A stretch of 64,000 nt of DNA. Source: Sulfurimonas sp. hsl 1-7. Its GTDB lineage: Bacteria > Campylobacterota > Campylobacteria > Campylobacterales > Sulfurimonadaceae. Shown piece by piece: positions 44,009 to 56,417 of the stretch (positions are counted from its first letter, which is position 1; the number at the start of each line of letters is the position of its first letter). Under the pieces are notes generated by a model. That model saw only the letters and a list, made by a program, of their open reading frames with translations. It did not search any database and was not told the DNA's origin. The stretch spans positions 450,157-514,156 of the forward strand of contig NZ_JAUIRR010000002.1 in assembly GCF_030577135.1 (NCBI RefSeq). Direction: 5' to 3'. The position numbers were made by a program, and so were the translations under genes.

Positions 44009-45031
44009 TTAAAAGTCGTCGTCAAATGTCAAACTACCTTTTGAATAGTTTGTCACATTACCTTCAAAGAAGTTTGTTTTTTGATCGTTAAATTTTGCAA
44101 AGTCATTTACCCATTTGATCGGGTTTTCAACATTATAAATTTTTTCAAATCCAACCGATGTTAATCTGTCATCAGCAAGATATTTGATATATTGCTCAAC
44201 AATAGCATCCGTAAGACCAAGAATCTGTCCTTGAGTAATATACTGACCCCATTGTACTTCGAGCTCTACGGCTTGTTTAAACATATTGATAACTTCCGCT
44301 TTTAACTGCTCTGTAAAAAGATCGGGACGCTCTTTTCTAAGAGTGTTGATAAGGTTTTGGAAAAGTACCAGGTGTGTCACTTCGTCACGTTGAATAAAAC
44401 GGATCATCTGCGCTGAACCTAACATCTTTCCTGAACGTGCTAACGTATAGATATATGTAAATCCGCTATAGAAATAGATACCCTCTAAGATCTGGTTTGC
44501 AAAACACGCTTTTACAAAGTTTGTCTCGCTAGGATTTTTTGCAAGCTCTTGGTATACACTCGCAATTGCATCATTTTTATGTTTTAACATCATATCTCTA
44601 CGCCATAGTTCATAGATCTCAACAGAGTTTGTAGAGATAGAATCAACCATAACGGCATAACTTTGTGAGTGCAGAGCCTCTTCAAAAGATTGACGTACTA
44701 AAATGAGGTTGATCTCAGGTGATGTTACATATGGATTGATATTATCAATAAGGTTATTTGTTTGTAATGAATCCATAAAAATAAGCTGTGAAAGCGCTCT
44801 GTCGTATGCAGTTTTTTCTGAGGATGTAAGATTTTTATAATCATTCACATCTTTAGTCATATCCACTTCTTTAGGGAACCATGTGTTGTTTAACATCATC
44901 TCCCAAAGGTTATATGCCCATTGATATTTAATGTTATTTAGCTCAAAAATTCCTGTTGGATTACCGCCAAAGATTTTTCTATCGTTGACATTCTCTTTTG
45001 ATTCTGGATTATATATCTTTTTTCTGTCCAT
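44009..45031 (-). CDS. nrdB: Ribonucleoside-diphosphate reductase beta subunit, class Ia
   Basis: A 340-residue diiron protein. The iron and radical ligands are visible: Asp in [15 protein letters not shown], then [13 protein letters not shown], which supplies Glu, His and the radical tyrosine in the E-x2-H-x3-Y spacing, and [14 protein letters not shown] in the second half. It generates the tyrosyl radical used by NrdA. It is 16 kb from nrdA, and each gene has a large inverted repeat upstream. It opens a long minus-strand run containing thyX and dgt. Confidence 0.95.
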   Translation of the reverse strand: MDRKKIYNPESKENVNDRKIFGGNPTGIFELNNIKYQWAYNLWEMMLNNTWFPKEVDMTKDVNDYKNLTSSEKTAYDRALSQLIFMDSLQTNNLIDNINPYVTSPEINLILVRQSFEEALHSQSYAVMVDSISTNSVEIYELWRRDMMLKHKNDAIASVYQELAKNPSETNFVKACFANQILEGIYFYSGFTYIYTLARSGKMLGSAQMIRFIQRDEVTHLVLFQNLINTLRKERPDLFTEQLKAEVINMFKQAVELEVQWGQYITQGQILGLTDAIVEQYIKYLADDRLTSVGFEKIYNVENPIKWVNDFAKFNDQKTNFFEGNVTNYSKGSLTFDDDF

Positions 45032-45133
45032 AATTACTTACTCCAACTTTATAAAGTTTAAAATTATAGCTTTGTAAGTTTAAAATACAGCTTTTAAAAA
45101 AGGAAAAAATTTGTGGATTTATAAGAGAAGATT

Positions 45134-45165
45134 ATCTCGAAATATCACTTTTAATATTTCGAGAT
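45134..45165. promoter_or_regulatory. Inverted repeat upstream of nrdB
   Basis: Perfect 12-bp arms ATCTCGAAATAT (45134-45145)/ATATTTCGAGAT (45154-45165) enclose eight bases. The repeat is 102 bases before nrdB and 27 bases after the stop of the upstream small gene. It may be a terminator for that gene or an nrdB control element; no U-tract follows on the minus strand. Confidence 0.55.
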
Positions 45166-45192
45166 CAAAGAGGAATTATATTTAGAAAAAGT

Positions 45193-45444
45193 TTATTTGA
45201 TTGATTTATTTATTTTTTCCTCATCAAACCTGTAGTTTTTTGCAATATCATCGGCATCTTCCTCAACGGATTTCATTACTTCATCTCTAAATTCTGTTGC
45301 AGTATGGCCTGTTTCGTGAGAATATACAATATAAACACCAATGAAAACGACTAAAAGTGCTAATTTAGAATGATTATGTTGATTGAGAATAAATGCGAGT
45401 AGAGCTAATATTAAAAGCGTACCTAGATAGAATAGAGTATCCAT
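45193..45444 (-). CDS. Small two-helix membrane protein of unknown function
   Basis: An 83-residue protein with two hydrophobic helices (LFYLGTLLILALLAFIL and KLALLVVFIGVYIVY) and an acidic, Lys-containing C-terminal tail (EFRDEVMKSVEEDADDIAKN). The histidines between the helices (NQHNHSKLA, SHETGHTA) may face the periplasm or cytoplasm. No family is recognised. It is isolated between typA and nrdB, with hairpins on both sides. Confidence 0.55.
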   Translation of the reverse strand: MDTLFYLGTLLILALLAFILNQHNHSKLALLVVFIGVYIVYSHETGHTATEFRDEVMKSVEEDADDIAKNYRFDEEKINKSIK

Positions 45445-45491
45445 ACATTCCCCCTTAAAACATTTTATGGGATAAAGTATATCATAGATTT

Positions 45492-45524
45492 AGTATCTCC
45501 TCTAATAAAATAGGAGGAGATACT
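45492..45524 (-). terminator. Hairpin after typA
   Basis: An 11-bp perfect stem AGTATCTCCTC (45492-45502)/GAGGAGATACT (45514-45524) with an AT-rich loop lies eight bases beyond the typA stop. The U-tract is weak, but size and place support termination. Confidence 0.6.
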
Positions 45525-45532
45525 AGGGAGAT

Positions 45533-47341
45533 TTATTTAGTCTTTCTAGACTCTCTACGACGTTCCGCTTCTGTTAAGAATCTTTTACGGATACGGAGAT
45601 TCTCCGGAGTTACTTCAAGTAGTTCATCATCTTCGATCCACTCTAATGCACGCTCTAGTGACATATCACGTGGTGGAACAAGTTTAATAGCTTCATCAGC
45701 ACCAGATGAACGAACGTTTGATTGTGCTTTACCTTTGATCGCATTAACAACTAAGTCGTTGTTTCTTGCATGCTCTCCAACAATCATACCTTCATATACT
45801 TTTGTTTGTGGCCCGATAAATAGAACACCTCTATCTTGTAGATTGAATAATGAATACGCTAACGCTTCACCGTTTTCCATAGAGATAAGTGCACCGTATG
45901 AACGAGACTCAACGCTTCCAGAATATGGACGGAACTCTAAGAAAGAGTGGTTCATTACACCCTCACCTTTTGTATCTGTTAAGAATTGTCCACGGAAACC
46001 GATTAGTGCACGAGCAGGAATTTCAAACTCGATTCTTTGGAAACCTTGTCCCATTGGAACCATAGATTTCATCTCAGCTTTACGTTTACCAAGTCTTTCA
46101 ATTACAGTACCAGAAAGATCTTCAGGAACGTCGATTACTAGGTGCTCAAACGGCTCACATTTAACACCTTCGATCTCTTTAACGATAACTTCCGGACGAG
46201 AGATACTAAACTCATAACCTTCACGTCTCATGTTTTCAGCAAGAACAGTAATCTGTAGCTCACCACGTCCACTTACTTTAAATTTACCCTCACCAACAAC
46301 TTCAAGCTTCATAGCAACGTTTGTACGCATCTCAGCTTCTAGTCTGTCTTTGATCTTGTTTGAAGTAACGTGTTTACCTTCTTGACCTGCAAGCGGAGAA
46401 TCATTTACTGCAAATACAACAGTAAGTGTCGGCTCTTCGATGTGCATAGGATCAAGTGCTACCGGATTAACAGGGTCACAAACAGTATCACCAACGTCAA
46501 CTGTTTCCATACCAGCGAATGCTACGATATCACCAGCTTCAGCTTGTTCAATCTCCATACGGTTAAGTCCGTGGAAACCGATAAGTTTAGTAATTCTTCC
46601 TTTTACGATCTCACCGTCAGCTTTTGCAAGAGCTACTTGATCACCTTTGTTAACTGTACCGTTGAAGATACGGCTGATACCGATCTTACCAACATAGTTA
46701 TCATAGTCAAGTGTAAATACTTGTGCTTGGAAAGGGTTTTCTGCACTACCTTCTGGCTCAGGGATTTCTTTTACGATAGTTTCAAAAACACACTCGAAGT
46801 TACCATCTGGCTCTTCCATATCAAGTTTAGCAATTCCATCACGAGCTGCAGCATAGATAATTGGGAAATCTAATTGATCATCAGTTGCATCCATATCTGA
46901 GAAAAGGTCAAACATCTCATCAACAACACGCTCAGGCTCAGCTGAAGGTTTGTCAATTTTGTTAATTACAACAATTGGTTTTTTACCAAGTGCTAACATT
47001 TTCTTAACAACGAATTTTGTTTGCGGCATAACACCTTCGTATGCATCAACAAGTACTAAAACACCATCAACCATTTTAAGTACACGCTCAACCTCACCAC
47101 CAAAGTCGGCGTGGCCCGGAGTATCGATAATGTTAATTTTATGGTCTTTATATCTGATAGCTGTATTTTTAGAAAGAATCGTAATACCACGCTCTTTTTC
47201 TAAAGCGTTGCTATCCATCGCTCTTTCATCATGTTGTTCATGAGTACCGAATGTACCAGATTGCTCTAGTAAACCATCAACCAAAGTAGTTTTACCGTGG
47301 TCAACGTGTGCAATAACTGCAATATTTCTAATCTTTTGCAT
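45533..47341 (-). CDS. typA: Translational GTPase TypA/BipA
   Basis: A 602-residue translation-factor GTPase: G1 [10 protein letters not shown], switch region with RGITI, G3 DTPGHADFG, and NKID. The EF-G-like domains and the unique C-terminal domain ([20 protein letters not shown] in abbreviated form) complete the family layout. It binds the ribosome under stress and helps subunit assembly. It is a single gene with a terminator hairpin behind it. Confidence 0.95.
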   Translation of the reverse strand: MQKIRNIAVIAHVDHGKTTLVDGLLEQSGTFGTHEQHDERAMDSNALEKERGITILSKNTAIRYKDHKINIIDTPGHADFGGEVERVLKMVDGVLVLVDAYEGVMPQTKFVVKKMLALGKKPIVVINKIDKPSAEPERVVDEMFDLFSDMDATDDQLDFPIIYAAARDGIAKLDMEEPDGNFECVFETIVKEIPEPEGSAENPFQAQVFTLDYDNYVGKIGISRIFNGTVNKGDQVALAKADGEIVKGRITKLIGFHGLNRMEIEQAEAGDIVAFAGMETVDVGDTVCDPVNPVALDPMHIEEPTLTVVFAVNDSPLAGQEGKHVTSNKIKDRLEAEMRTNVAMKLEVVGEGKFKVSGRGELQITVLAENMRREGYEFSISRPEVIVKEIEGVKCEPFEHLVIDVPEDLSGTVIERLGKRKAEMKSMVPMGQGFQRIEFEIPARALIGFRGQFLTDTKGEGVMNHSFLEFRPYSGSVESRSYGALISMENGEALAYSLFNLQDRGVLFIGPQTKVYEGMIVGEHARNNDLVVNAIKGKAQSNVRSSGADEAIKLVPPRDMSLERALEWIEDDELLEVTPENLRIRKRFLTEAERRRESRKTK

Positions 47342-47525
47342 TAGGGGTTTCCTCGTTTTGGAAAAATTTTCCGCGATTATACCTAAATTTAGGTTATATA
47401 CTCGTAAAAATATGTTACAATTGTTCAGAAAATGAACTCATAATTTCTTAACGAACCACAGAAGTAAAAAGATTTTTACTCTTTCTTTTAAAAATCAAAG
47501 CAGAAAAACAGATCGAAAGTGACCT

Positions 47526-48671
47526 ATGAAAAAAGTTCAATATCCTACAATTTTAGATCAAATCTTTGAAAAACTGAGCAGTTACGGTATTAAACCTGTC
47601 ATCATCGGTGGTTTTATACGGGATTCTTTACTGCAAATCGATTCCAAAGATATAGATATCGAACTTTATGACGTAGATAATATTGACCATTTAGAGATGA
47701 TCCTCTCACCTTTTGGAAATATAAATGAGGTCGGGAAATCGTTTAGCGTTATAAAACTCAACATAGACGAACTTGATCTAGATTTCTCTCTCCCTAGAAT
47801 TGACAGCAAGATAGCTAAAGGTCATAAGGGCTTTAAAATAACTACAGACTCCCATCTAGATTTTAAAACAGCAACAAGCAGACGTGATTTTACGATCAAT
47901 GCGATCGGTTACGATGTTATAACAAACAAACTGCTTGATCCATTTGGAGGGATAGAAGATCTGCAAAACAAACAACTAAGAGCCGTCGATCTAGATAAAT
48001 TTGGAGAGGATCCGCTGCGTGTACTTCGAGCTATACAGTTTGCTTCACGTTTTGATCTGGCCATAGATCAGGAACTACTGCTTCTGTGTCAAAAAATGAT
48101 CCGAAACGATCAGCTTCTCTATCTCTCAAAAGAGCGGATCGTTGCAGAGATAGAAAAACTGCTTTTAAAATCTACAAAACCCTCCAGCGGTTTTCTTTTA
48201 ATGAAAGAGATGGGGTTATTTCAAATTTTTCAAGAGTTTCACAATCTTTCAGAGGATGATTTTCATAACACTCTCTCTTTATTGGACAGATATAAAATAC
48301 TCGAGCATCAAGTTAGAAAAAAAGAGGCTTTTATAACAATGCTAACGCTGCTGACATCAAAGTTTAGCTCTGATGATCGCAGCTCTTTTTTAGATCGTCT
48401 TACAAACGACAAAGAGATACTGCATAAGATATTTAATGTTCACAACTTTTTACAATCACCGAGTTATACTTTGGCTATGAGGCTGGATAGAGAATTATTA
48501 AGTGATTATCTCCAAACCATAGAGATGAAAAACTTTAAAGATCTCATAGACAATATAGAACCGAGAATAAAAGGGAAAGATTTAATAGCGCAAGGTTTGC
48601 AGCCTTCTGTAGAGTTTGCAAAAATTTTGGAAGAAAAATACCAACAACAAATTGGTCGGTTTTTATTTTAA
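47526..48671 (+). CDS. tRNA nucleotidyltransferase/poly(A) polymerase family protein
   Basis: A 381-residue class II nucleotidyltransferase. It has the GG-FIRD motif (IIGGFIRDSLL), the metal Asp pair in DIDIELYD, SRRDFTINAIGYD, the template-arginine region EDPLRVLRAIQFASRF and SKERIVAEIEKLLL. It may add CCA or A to tRNA 3' ends. The C-terminal region has no clear HD motif and so differs from E. coli Cca. tRNA-Ser in this window encodes CCA, so a repair role fits. It is divergent from typA and convergent with the next gene (nine-base overlap). Confidence 0.82.
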   Translation: MKKVQYPTILDQIFEKLSSYGIKPVIIGGFIRDSLLQIDSKDIDIELYDVDNIDHLEMILSPFGNINEVGKSFSVIKLNIDELDLDFSLPRIDSKIAKGHKGFKITTDSHLDFKTATSRRDFTINAIGYDVITNKLLDPFGGIEDLQNKQLRAVDLDKFGEDPLRVLRAIQFASRFDLAIDQELLLLCQKMIRNDQLLYLSKERIVAEIEKLLLKSTKPSSGFLLMKEMGLFQIFQEFHNLSEDDFHNTLSLLDRYKILEHQVRKKEAFITMLTLLTSKFSSDDRSSFLDRLTNDKEILHKIFNVHNFLQSPSYTLAMRLDRELLSDYLQTIEMKNFKDLIDNIEPRIKGKDLIAQGLQPSVEFAKILEEKYQQQIGRFLF

Positions 48672-49133
48672 AACATCGAGTTTCTTATTCACTTGTGAGA
48701 TGGTTTGAATATTGATAATTGCTACTTCTATCGCTTTTCTAAAGCGTGAATGGTATATCTCTTTATATTTTCCGTCATATTCATCAATTATCTCTTTATA
48801 AACCTCTATAAACTTCTCAATAAGTTCAAGACTCTCCAAAGAGATCTTTTTAGATTTTGAAATGAGTAAAATCAACTCAAAAGCTTTCTTCTTTTTAGAA
48901 TCCATATCATCTTGTTTGAGATAATACTCACCTTTATCGTTGATAGGTTCTATCAGTCGTTTGAGGACTTCATGCAGTCCCTCAACACTAATTTCAAATC
49001 CTGTAATTTTATTGTTAACATAAAGTCTCATATCGCTAAGATTCATTTTGGAAACCCTTTCAACAATATTTGAATCAACTTCCGTTTGTTCCTCTTTGTT
49101 GTCAGATTTATTTCCAAGAATCTTACCGAACAT
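48663..49133 (-). CDS. Helical protein of unknown function downstream of queF
   Basis: A 156-residue soluble, helical, highly charged protein (MFGKILGNKSDNKEEQTEVD...) with no signal or membrane segment. Regular leucines (ISLESLELIEKFIEVYKEII) suggest a helical bundle. It is three bases after queF on the same strand, the last of four genes (gyrB, GGDEF/EAL, queF, this one). No family is recognised. Confidence 0.55.
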   Translation of the reverse strand: MFGKILGNKSDNKEEQTEVDSNIVERVSKMNLSDMRLYVNNKITGFEISVEGLHEVLKRLIEPINDKGEYYLKQDDMDSKKKKAFELILLISKSKKISLESLELIEKFIEVYKEIIDEYDGKYKEIYHSRFRKAIEVAIINIQTISQVNKKLDVLK

Positions 49134-49136
49134 AAC

Positions 49137-49523
49137 TCACTCCTTTGTTATTTTAGAGCTGTCTATCTCAATGACCGTATGGACATTCCCTCTAGGCTTA
49201 AAGTCTGCAGTCAGTTTGAGGTATTTTGGCTTGATCTTGTTATAGATAACATCATAGATCTCATTTGCAGAATTTTCGTGTGAGATATATCGTCCCATAA
49301 ACGAGTTTATGTAGAGTTTTAACGCTTTTAACTCAACCACATACTCATCAGGTGTATATTCAATGTAAATTGTTGCGAAATCCGGATATCCGCTTCTTGG
49401 ACAAAGTGCCATAAACTCAGGTAAAGTAACTTTTATAAGATACTCTTTTTTATTTTCGTTTGGCCAGATCTCCATATCTTTTTCTACATCAAACTCACGT
49501 ATCTCTTTTTCACCGTACTTCAT
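49137..49523 (-). CDS. queF: NADPH-dependent 7-cyano-7-deazaguanine reductase QueF
   Basis: A 128-residue, short type I QueF. It has the catalytic-cysteine motif LCPRSGYPDF near residue 40 and the NADPH-binding motif VELKALKLY, then SFMGRYISHEN. It reduces preQ0 to preQ1 for queuosine in tRNA. It follows the GGDEF/EAL gene by nine bases, part of the gyrB transcript. In the queuosine pathway no other gene is in the window. Confidence 0.92.
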   Translation of the reverse strand: MKYGEKEIREFDVEKDMEIWPNENKKEYLIKVTLPEFMALCPRSGYPDFATIYIEYTPDEYVVELKALKLYINSFMGRYISHENSANEIYDVIYNKIKPKYLKLTADFKPRGNVHTVIEIDSSKITKE

Positions 49524-49532
49524 AAAACTCTC

Positions 49533-50926
49533 CTAATCTTTTTCATAAAATTTTTCAACTTCAGATAGATATCTACCTTGAATAAAATCTATATTTAATT
49601 CTTTAGCTAAATTATATCCATCTTTGACTTCAATATTTTTTATCCAAGTTTTAATCCCTCGATCATGAGCCATTGCATTAAAACCCTCTATGATGTTTCT
49701 ACTTTTTTCCAACTTATCTTGACGTGAATAGTAGGTGTCAAACCGTATGTAGTCAATATCAAGTTCCCGCAAATATAAAAAACTAGTGTGGATAGAACCA
49801 ATTCTGTCGATCCCTATGGAGATATTATACTCTTTTAACGATTGAATGATTGCGTTATATCTGTTTGTATGTGAATAATACTCCATCTCATATAAAACAA
49901 ATATAACCTTTAAATTTTTTCTATCCCGCATAAGATCTTTGACTTTACGTAAAAAATTCTCGTTTCTCAGCGATGTCGGAAAAATATTGATTGCTATTTT
50001 TTCCTCTTGATCATACACGGAAACCAGATGTTCAAAAACCATAAGATCAAACTCAACACCAAGTCCCAGCTTGTTGATAATCTTTATATATGTTTTTGGA
50101 AAAATGAGTTTTTGATTTAACCCTTTTAGTTTTACAAAACACTCTTTAAAACGCTCATCTTTACCGATTACATCTTGAGCACTTATAATGAGTTCACAGT
50201 TTGTAATTGCCTCAATTACCGATAACTCCAACTCATTTGGATCGATGTTTTCATCTTTTGAACGACCTTTAGAACCTCTGATACTCTCTTGTATTTCAAA
50301 AAGATTATCAATTAAATAATCGAGTTTTTTTGAGTAAGTAGTATCGCTGATAGCTCCCGAGATCTTCACCTCGATGTCACCCACCTTAAACTCACTCGCT
50401 TTTAAACACATCAGATCCAATACTGTCGTATAGTTTTCTTTATATCCATCAAGGCCAATGATAAAATCACCACCTTTAAGATGCCCTATAGGGTACCCTT
50501 CTATCTTTTCATCTCTCAAGTAGCTAACAATCCACTCTGCTACTTCGTTAAGAACTTTATCCCCATTTTTGATCCCGTATACACTGTTAATATCATTAAG
50601 ATTATCAATACTGATCAATATTAAGGTGTAATCTTTTTTCGAATTTATTTGAGATTTTAGGTATTTATAGAGATATTCACGTGTAAATGTACCCGTTACA
50701 TCATCTGTAATTTTTACGTTAAAACCGTTATATATGAGATAAAAAATAAAATATACACTAAAGGCTAAGAGTAAAACAGCTTCTATATAAAATGTAGATT
50801 CTAAAGTACGATAGTTAGTAACAAGTGTGTGTGAAATAAAAGCAACAATAAGCGCAAAGATAGGTAATCCCATTCTCAGCGCTAACTTAAAACGGTATTC
50901 CCTCTCTTTTGTTCGTGGTAATAGCA

Positions 50927-50927
<1 letters not shown>
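49533..50927 (-). CDS. Membrane GGDEF-EAL protein with degenerate active sites
   Basis: A 464-residue protein. Two membrane helices lie at about residues 17-35 and 46-68. The GGDEF domain (about 80-210; VTGTFTREYLYKYL) carries GHLKGGDFIIGL, so the catalytic GGDEF is changed to GGDFI. The EAL domain (about 230-460) lacks the EAL motif; the DDFG motif reads GIDRIGS and the end reads FIQGRYLS. Both halves therefore appear inactive for cyclic di-GMP synthesis and breakdown, and it may bind the nucleotide or a protein. Its start shares one base with the gyrB stop (TAATG), so it is coupled to gyrase production. Confidence 0.75.
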
Positions 50928-53245
<2,318 letters not shown>

Positions 53246-53355
53246 TTATACACTCCAAAATAGCTAATTTAGCATAATTGTAGATATTTTATCTAAAAAA
53301 ATATAAAAGTTAGATTTATAGCTATTTATAAGTAAAATAAACTTATACTCTTAGG

Positions 53356-54315
53356 ATGTTAAATAAGATAATGTTATTGATTTTTTTGATCTCTTCCCTC
53401 TCTTGTGAAACATTAGAGATCAAAAATTTTACTTTTACAACTGAAAACGATGCAGATATTAGAAGTGACAATGATTATACTTACGGTTCTGAAATTGCAC
53501 TCCTTTTTTACAGAAAAGATTGCAATAATACATTTCTGCATATCCCTTTTACCGATTACAAACATCAAGATAACTATATCTCATTTTCATATGCCCAAAA
53601 AATATATACACCCAACGATCTAAAGAATGAAGGTTTAGTCGTATACGACAGACCCTATGCAGGTTATATGTATTTAAAATCAGGTCTTTACCAATCTTCT
53701 AATAAAAATCTGCATTCTCTAGTTTTTCAGTTGGGGATGATAGGGCCTTCTACAAATATGGACAGAGTCCAAGAGGTGATTCATGCAAATATAGGTTCCG
53801 ACACCCCTTCAGGTTGGGAAAATCAACTTAAAAATGAACTTATTGTTCAAGTTAATTACGGGCATAAGGAGTATATGGAACTCTCAAACAAAACTGTTTT
53901 TATACCTGAATACGGATTTGAGCTGGGTAACGCTTCTACGAAAGCTTATGTAGCGGGTTTATTTAGATGGGGAGATGAGATCCCTAAAGATTACGGTTCT
54001 ACCTTACTTGATAATATCAACTACAACAAAATACCTCTTGATCCAAACAGAGAATATAAAAACTCTTGGAGCTATTGTTTAAATTTTTCATTCAAAGCAA
54101 ATTTAATTGCAAGGGATATCTTTCTAGACGGAAACACCTTTTTAGATTCACACAGTGTTGATAAAAATATATTTGTTGCTGAAGTGGGCTATGGAGTATC
54201 TGTAAACTACGGTCAATTTAGCGTAGATTATTTAAGAAAACATATCTCATATGAATTTAAAGGTCAAAATAGAATTCCTAATTACGGTTCATTAGTTCTC
54301 TCTTATAACTTTTAA
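53356..54315 (+). CDS. lpxR: LpxR-family outer-membrane lipid A deacylase
   Basis: A 319-residue outer-membrane barrel with signal (LLIFLISSLSC; it resembles a Sec or lipoprotein signal). The conserved LpxR stretches are present: TENDADIRSDNDYTYGSEI with the Asn-Asp pair, IYTPNDLKNEGLVVYDRPYA then GYMYL, and IGPSTNMDRVQEVIHANIG with the histidine. LpxR removes the 3'-acyloxyacyl part of lipid A at the outer leaflet and needs calcium. It is plus-strand between two minus-strand replication genes, convergent with the DUF3943 gene (four-base overlap) and divergent from gyrB. Confidence 0.85.
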   Translation: MLNKIMLLIFLISSLSCETLEIKNFTFTTENDADIRSDNDYTYGSEIALLFYRKDCNNTFLHIPFTDYKHQDNYISFSYAQKIYTPNDLKNEGLVVYDRPYAGYMYLKSGLYQSSNKNLHSLVFQLGMIGPSTNMDRVQEVIHANIGSDTPSGWENQLKNELIVQVNYGHKEYMELSNKTVFIPEYGFELGNASTKAYVAGLFRWGDEIPKDYGSTLLDNINYNKIPLDPNREYKNSWSYCLNFSFKANLIARDIFLDGNTFLDSHSVDKNIFVAEVGYGVSVNYGQFSVDYLRKHISYEFKGQNRIPNYGSLVLSYNF

Positions 54316-55172
54316 AACTCTATAGTCAGTATCAAAGAAAAATCTTGATCCCTTGTAAGTGTCGGTTTCTCTTGATAGATGTAGATATATTGCTGCTCTA
54401 TGGAGTATCTTTGTTGATATGTTTCAAATCTCAAAGTTGTATGAAGATCAAAAAAATCACTTAAACCGTTAGAGATGTTTCCTATAGGGTTTAAAAGAAA
54501 ATAACTTATATCTCCCAAAGTTTCAGAGTTAAGTACTTTTCCATCATTTTTATCTATTATTTTTTCCATATAGTAAAAACCTTCCCCCATAAGCGATCCG
54601 ATAAGAGGAGTGGAAACTAGATCTTGCCATGAAGGGATCTCTGCAAACGCTTCATAACCGTATTCCCATACTACCGTTGATAAAAATACGGAGTATAAAA
54701 AAGATCCCTTAGGTGAGATGCCGTAACCTCTAGCCATTGTATAGTACCAGGCACCAGAAACGGGATGTCCTATGTAATTAATTGCAAAATCGTCTTTGTC
54801 CCATACAGGACCCGATTTTACATGATCTTTCCATCGATCTCCAAGAGACTTTTCTTCAAGTGCATTTTTATCCCATTTAGAGACTGATTCAGGCATAACA
54901 TAAAGAAAACCGACCGTACCGATCATTAGTATTTGAGTATATAAAGTACCTTCAACTAAATCTCTTTGAGGTTGTGTCAGCAGATTATTCACATTAATAT
55001 TTTTCGGATCGTAATCGGTTTGTAAATAGAGAGGTTGATAGTTTATGTTGAGTAAAGATCTATTTTTGTAGAGATTGATCTCTTCGTGTAAATTTGTATT
55101 GTTAAGGTCTATCTGCTTACTTCCATATAGAGCTATATGGAGTAAAAGCGTAAGCAGAAAAATTTTTGTCAT
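54312..55172 (-). CDS. DUF3943-family envelope protein
   Basis: A 286-residue exported protein with a Sec signal (FLLTLLLHIALYGS). The DUF3943 hallmarks are present: INYIGHPVSGAWYYTMARGY, VVWEYGYEAFAEIPSWQDLV and STPLIGSLMGEGFYYMEK. The C terminus (DFSLILTIEF) has a barrel-like aromatic end. DUF3943 has no known activity. It is nine bases after dnaN on the same strand, so it could be read from the dnaA-dnaN transcript; it converges with lpxR. The pair may both act on lipid A or the outer membrane, but this is inference. Confidence 0.78.
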   Translation of the reverse strand: MTKIFLLTLLLHIALYGSKQIDLNNTNLHEEINLYKNRSLLNINYQPLYLQTDYDPKNINVNNLLTQPQRDLVEGTLYTQILMIGTVGFLYVMPESVSKWDKNALEEKSLGDRWKDHVKSGPVWDKDDFAINYIGHPVSGAWYYTMARGYGISPKGSFLYSVFLSTVVWEYGYEAFAEIPSWQDLVSTPLIGSLMGEGFYYMEKIIDKNDGKVLNSETLGDISYFLLNPIGNISNGLSDFFDLHTTLRFETYQQRYSIEQQYIYIYQEKPTLTRDQDFSLILTIEF

Positions 55173-55181
55173 TGAAACTGT

Positions 55182-56249
55182 TTATATAACGATCGGCATT
55201 ACTACTGTTATAAAATTTTCATCACTTAAAATAAACGGTAGATTACCTTCGTTTAATTTCATTGTAAATTCTGAAGAGTTGATAGAATTTAAAAAATCAA
55301 GTAGATATCTTGAGTTGATCGCTACTGAGAATGGTTCAGTGAAACCTGTAGAGATCGAGATCTCTGTTTTAGCTTCAATGTTGTCATCACTTAAAGATTC
55401 GAAAGTGATAGTATCGCTAGCGAATGTTATTTTCACATCTGTAGAGATAGTTGTGATCTGTTTGATCGAGTCAATCATATTTGCTTTTGGCAATAGAAGA
55501 TTGTATTTAGTCTCTTTCGGGATAATTCTTGAGTACTCAGGAAACTTTCCGTTGATCAGTTTTGTAAAGAATGTGTATTGATTAGAGTGGATGATAAGAT
55601 TTGTTTGATCGTAATAAAGTTCTATGTTATCAAAGAACAGTTTTTGGATCTCTACAATCGCTTTTTTAGGGATAATGATCGAGAGTTGGTGATCACTGCT
55701 GTTTGCTATATTTACAACTGCTAATCTTCTAGTATCCGTAGATGCAAAGTTAATAGCATCGTTTTGAATATCTATAAGAGCACCGTTTAGTTCAAACTTA
55801 GGATTGTTTGTATCAATGGCAGGTGTGATCTTTTTTAGTGATTCAATTAACGTATGTGATTCAATAGAGATACGTGATTTATTTTCATATGACGGAAACT
55901 CTGGAAAATCTTCATGTGAAAAAGTAGGTAGTTTGAATTTAGAACTTCCTTGTTCAATATGAAGCATACCGTTTCTTACTTCAAGATCGATATTGCCCTC
56001 TTTTAAAATTCTAACGATATCTAAAAACTTTTTACCGTTAGAAGTTACGCTTCCCTCTTGTTCAATATTTATATCATTTACAGTTACTAAAAAACCTATC
56101 TCATAGTCTGTTGCTTTTAGAGTAAGCTGATTATTACTAGCATTTAAAAATACATGAGAAGTTATCTGTGAAGTATCTTTTTTCTCTAAGAACGGTCCAG
56201 CATGAATAAGTATATTTTCAAGTATAGATTTTGATATAGTAATTTTCAT
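55182..56249 (-). CDS. dnaN: DNA polymerase III beta sliding clamp
   Basis: A 355-residue protein with the three-domain clamp pattern: KITISKSILENILIHAGPFL, VTVNDINIEQEGSVTSNGKK, FKLPTFSHEDFPEFP and the C-terminal DFLNSINSSEFTMKLNE with a final VMPIVI. It encircles DNA and tethers polymerase. It is second after dnaA and downstream of the DnaA-box-bearing gap. Length is normal. Confidence 0.95.
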   Translation of the reverse strand: MKITISKSILENILIHAGPFLEKKDTSQITSHVFLNASNNQLTLKATDYEIGFLVTVNDINIEQEGSVTSNGKKFLDIVRILKEGNIDLEVRNGMLHIEQGSSKFKLPTFSHEDFPEFPSYENKSRISIESHTLIESLKKITPAIDTNNPKFELNGALIDIQNDAINFASTDTRRLAVVNIANSSDHQLSIIIPKKAIVEIQKLFFDNIELYYDQTNLIIHSNQYTFFTKLINGKFPEYSRIIPKETKYNLLLPKANMIDSIKQITTISTDVKITFASDTITFESLSDDNIEAKTEISISTGFTEPFSVAINSRYLLDFLNSINSSEFTMKLNEGNLPFILSDENFITVVMPIVI

Positions 56250-56417
56250 ATGAATTCCCTATATATTTTATAATTTTTAGTAGCTAGTAGTAGGTGGCAG
56301 TGAATATGTGAAAACACACTTCAAACTGCTAAATACTAGTACTTTTAAGATGTGATGAGATTTTTTTATTCATTCACATCTATTCACTTTTACAATTATA
56401 TCTTTTTTTTCTCAAAA
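56250..56417. other. dnaA-dnaN intergenic region: candidate oriC with DnaA-box-like motifs
   Basis: The 168-base gap holds four elements like the epsilonproteobacterial DnaA box (TCATTCACA or TTATTCACA type): ATATTCACT (56299-56307, minus), GTTTTCACA (56307-56315, minus), TCATTCACA (56370-56378) and CTATTCACT (56380-56388), the last two ten bases apart. A T-rich run (56361-56370) beside them could unwind. Together with boxes upstream of dnaA it resembles the bipartite origin of Helicobacter; origin function is inferred. Confidence 0.6.

Noticed and set aside
46370-46873. 167-codon plus-strand frame antisense to typA
   Set aside because: Covers conserved GTPase sequence and shows no family features.
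47463-47480. AGTAAAAA-GA-TTTTTACT inverted repeat before the nucleotidyltransferase gene
   Set aside because: The two-base centre cannot form a hairpin loop without losing pairs, and such AT palindromes are common in this composition; kept only as a weak possibility.
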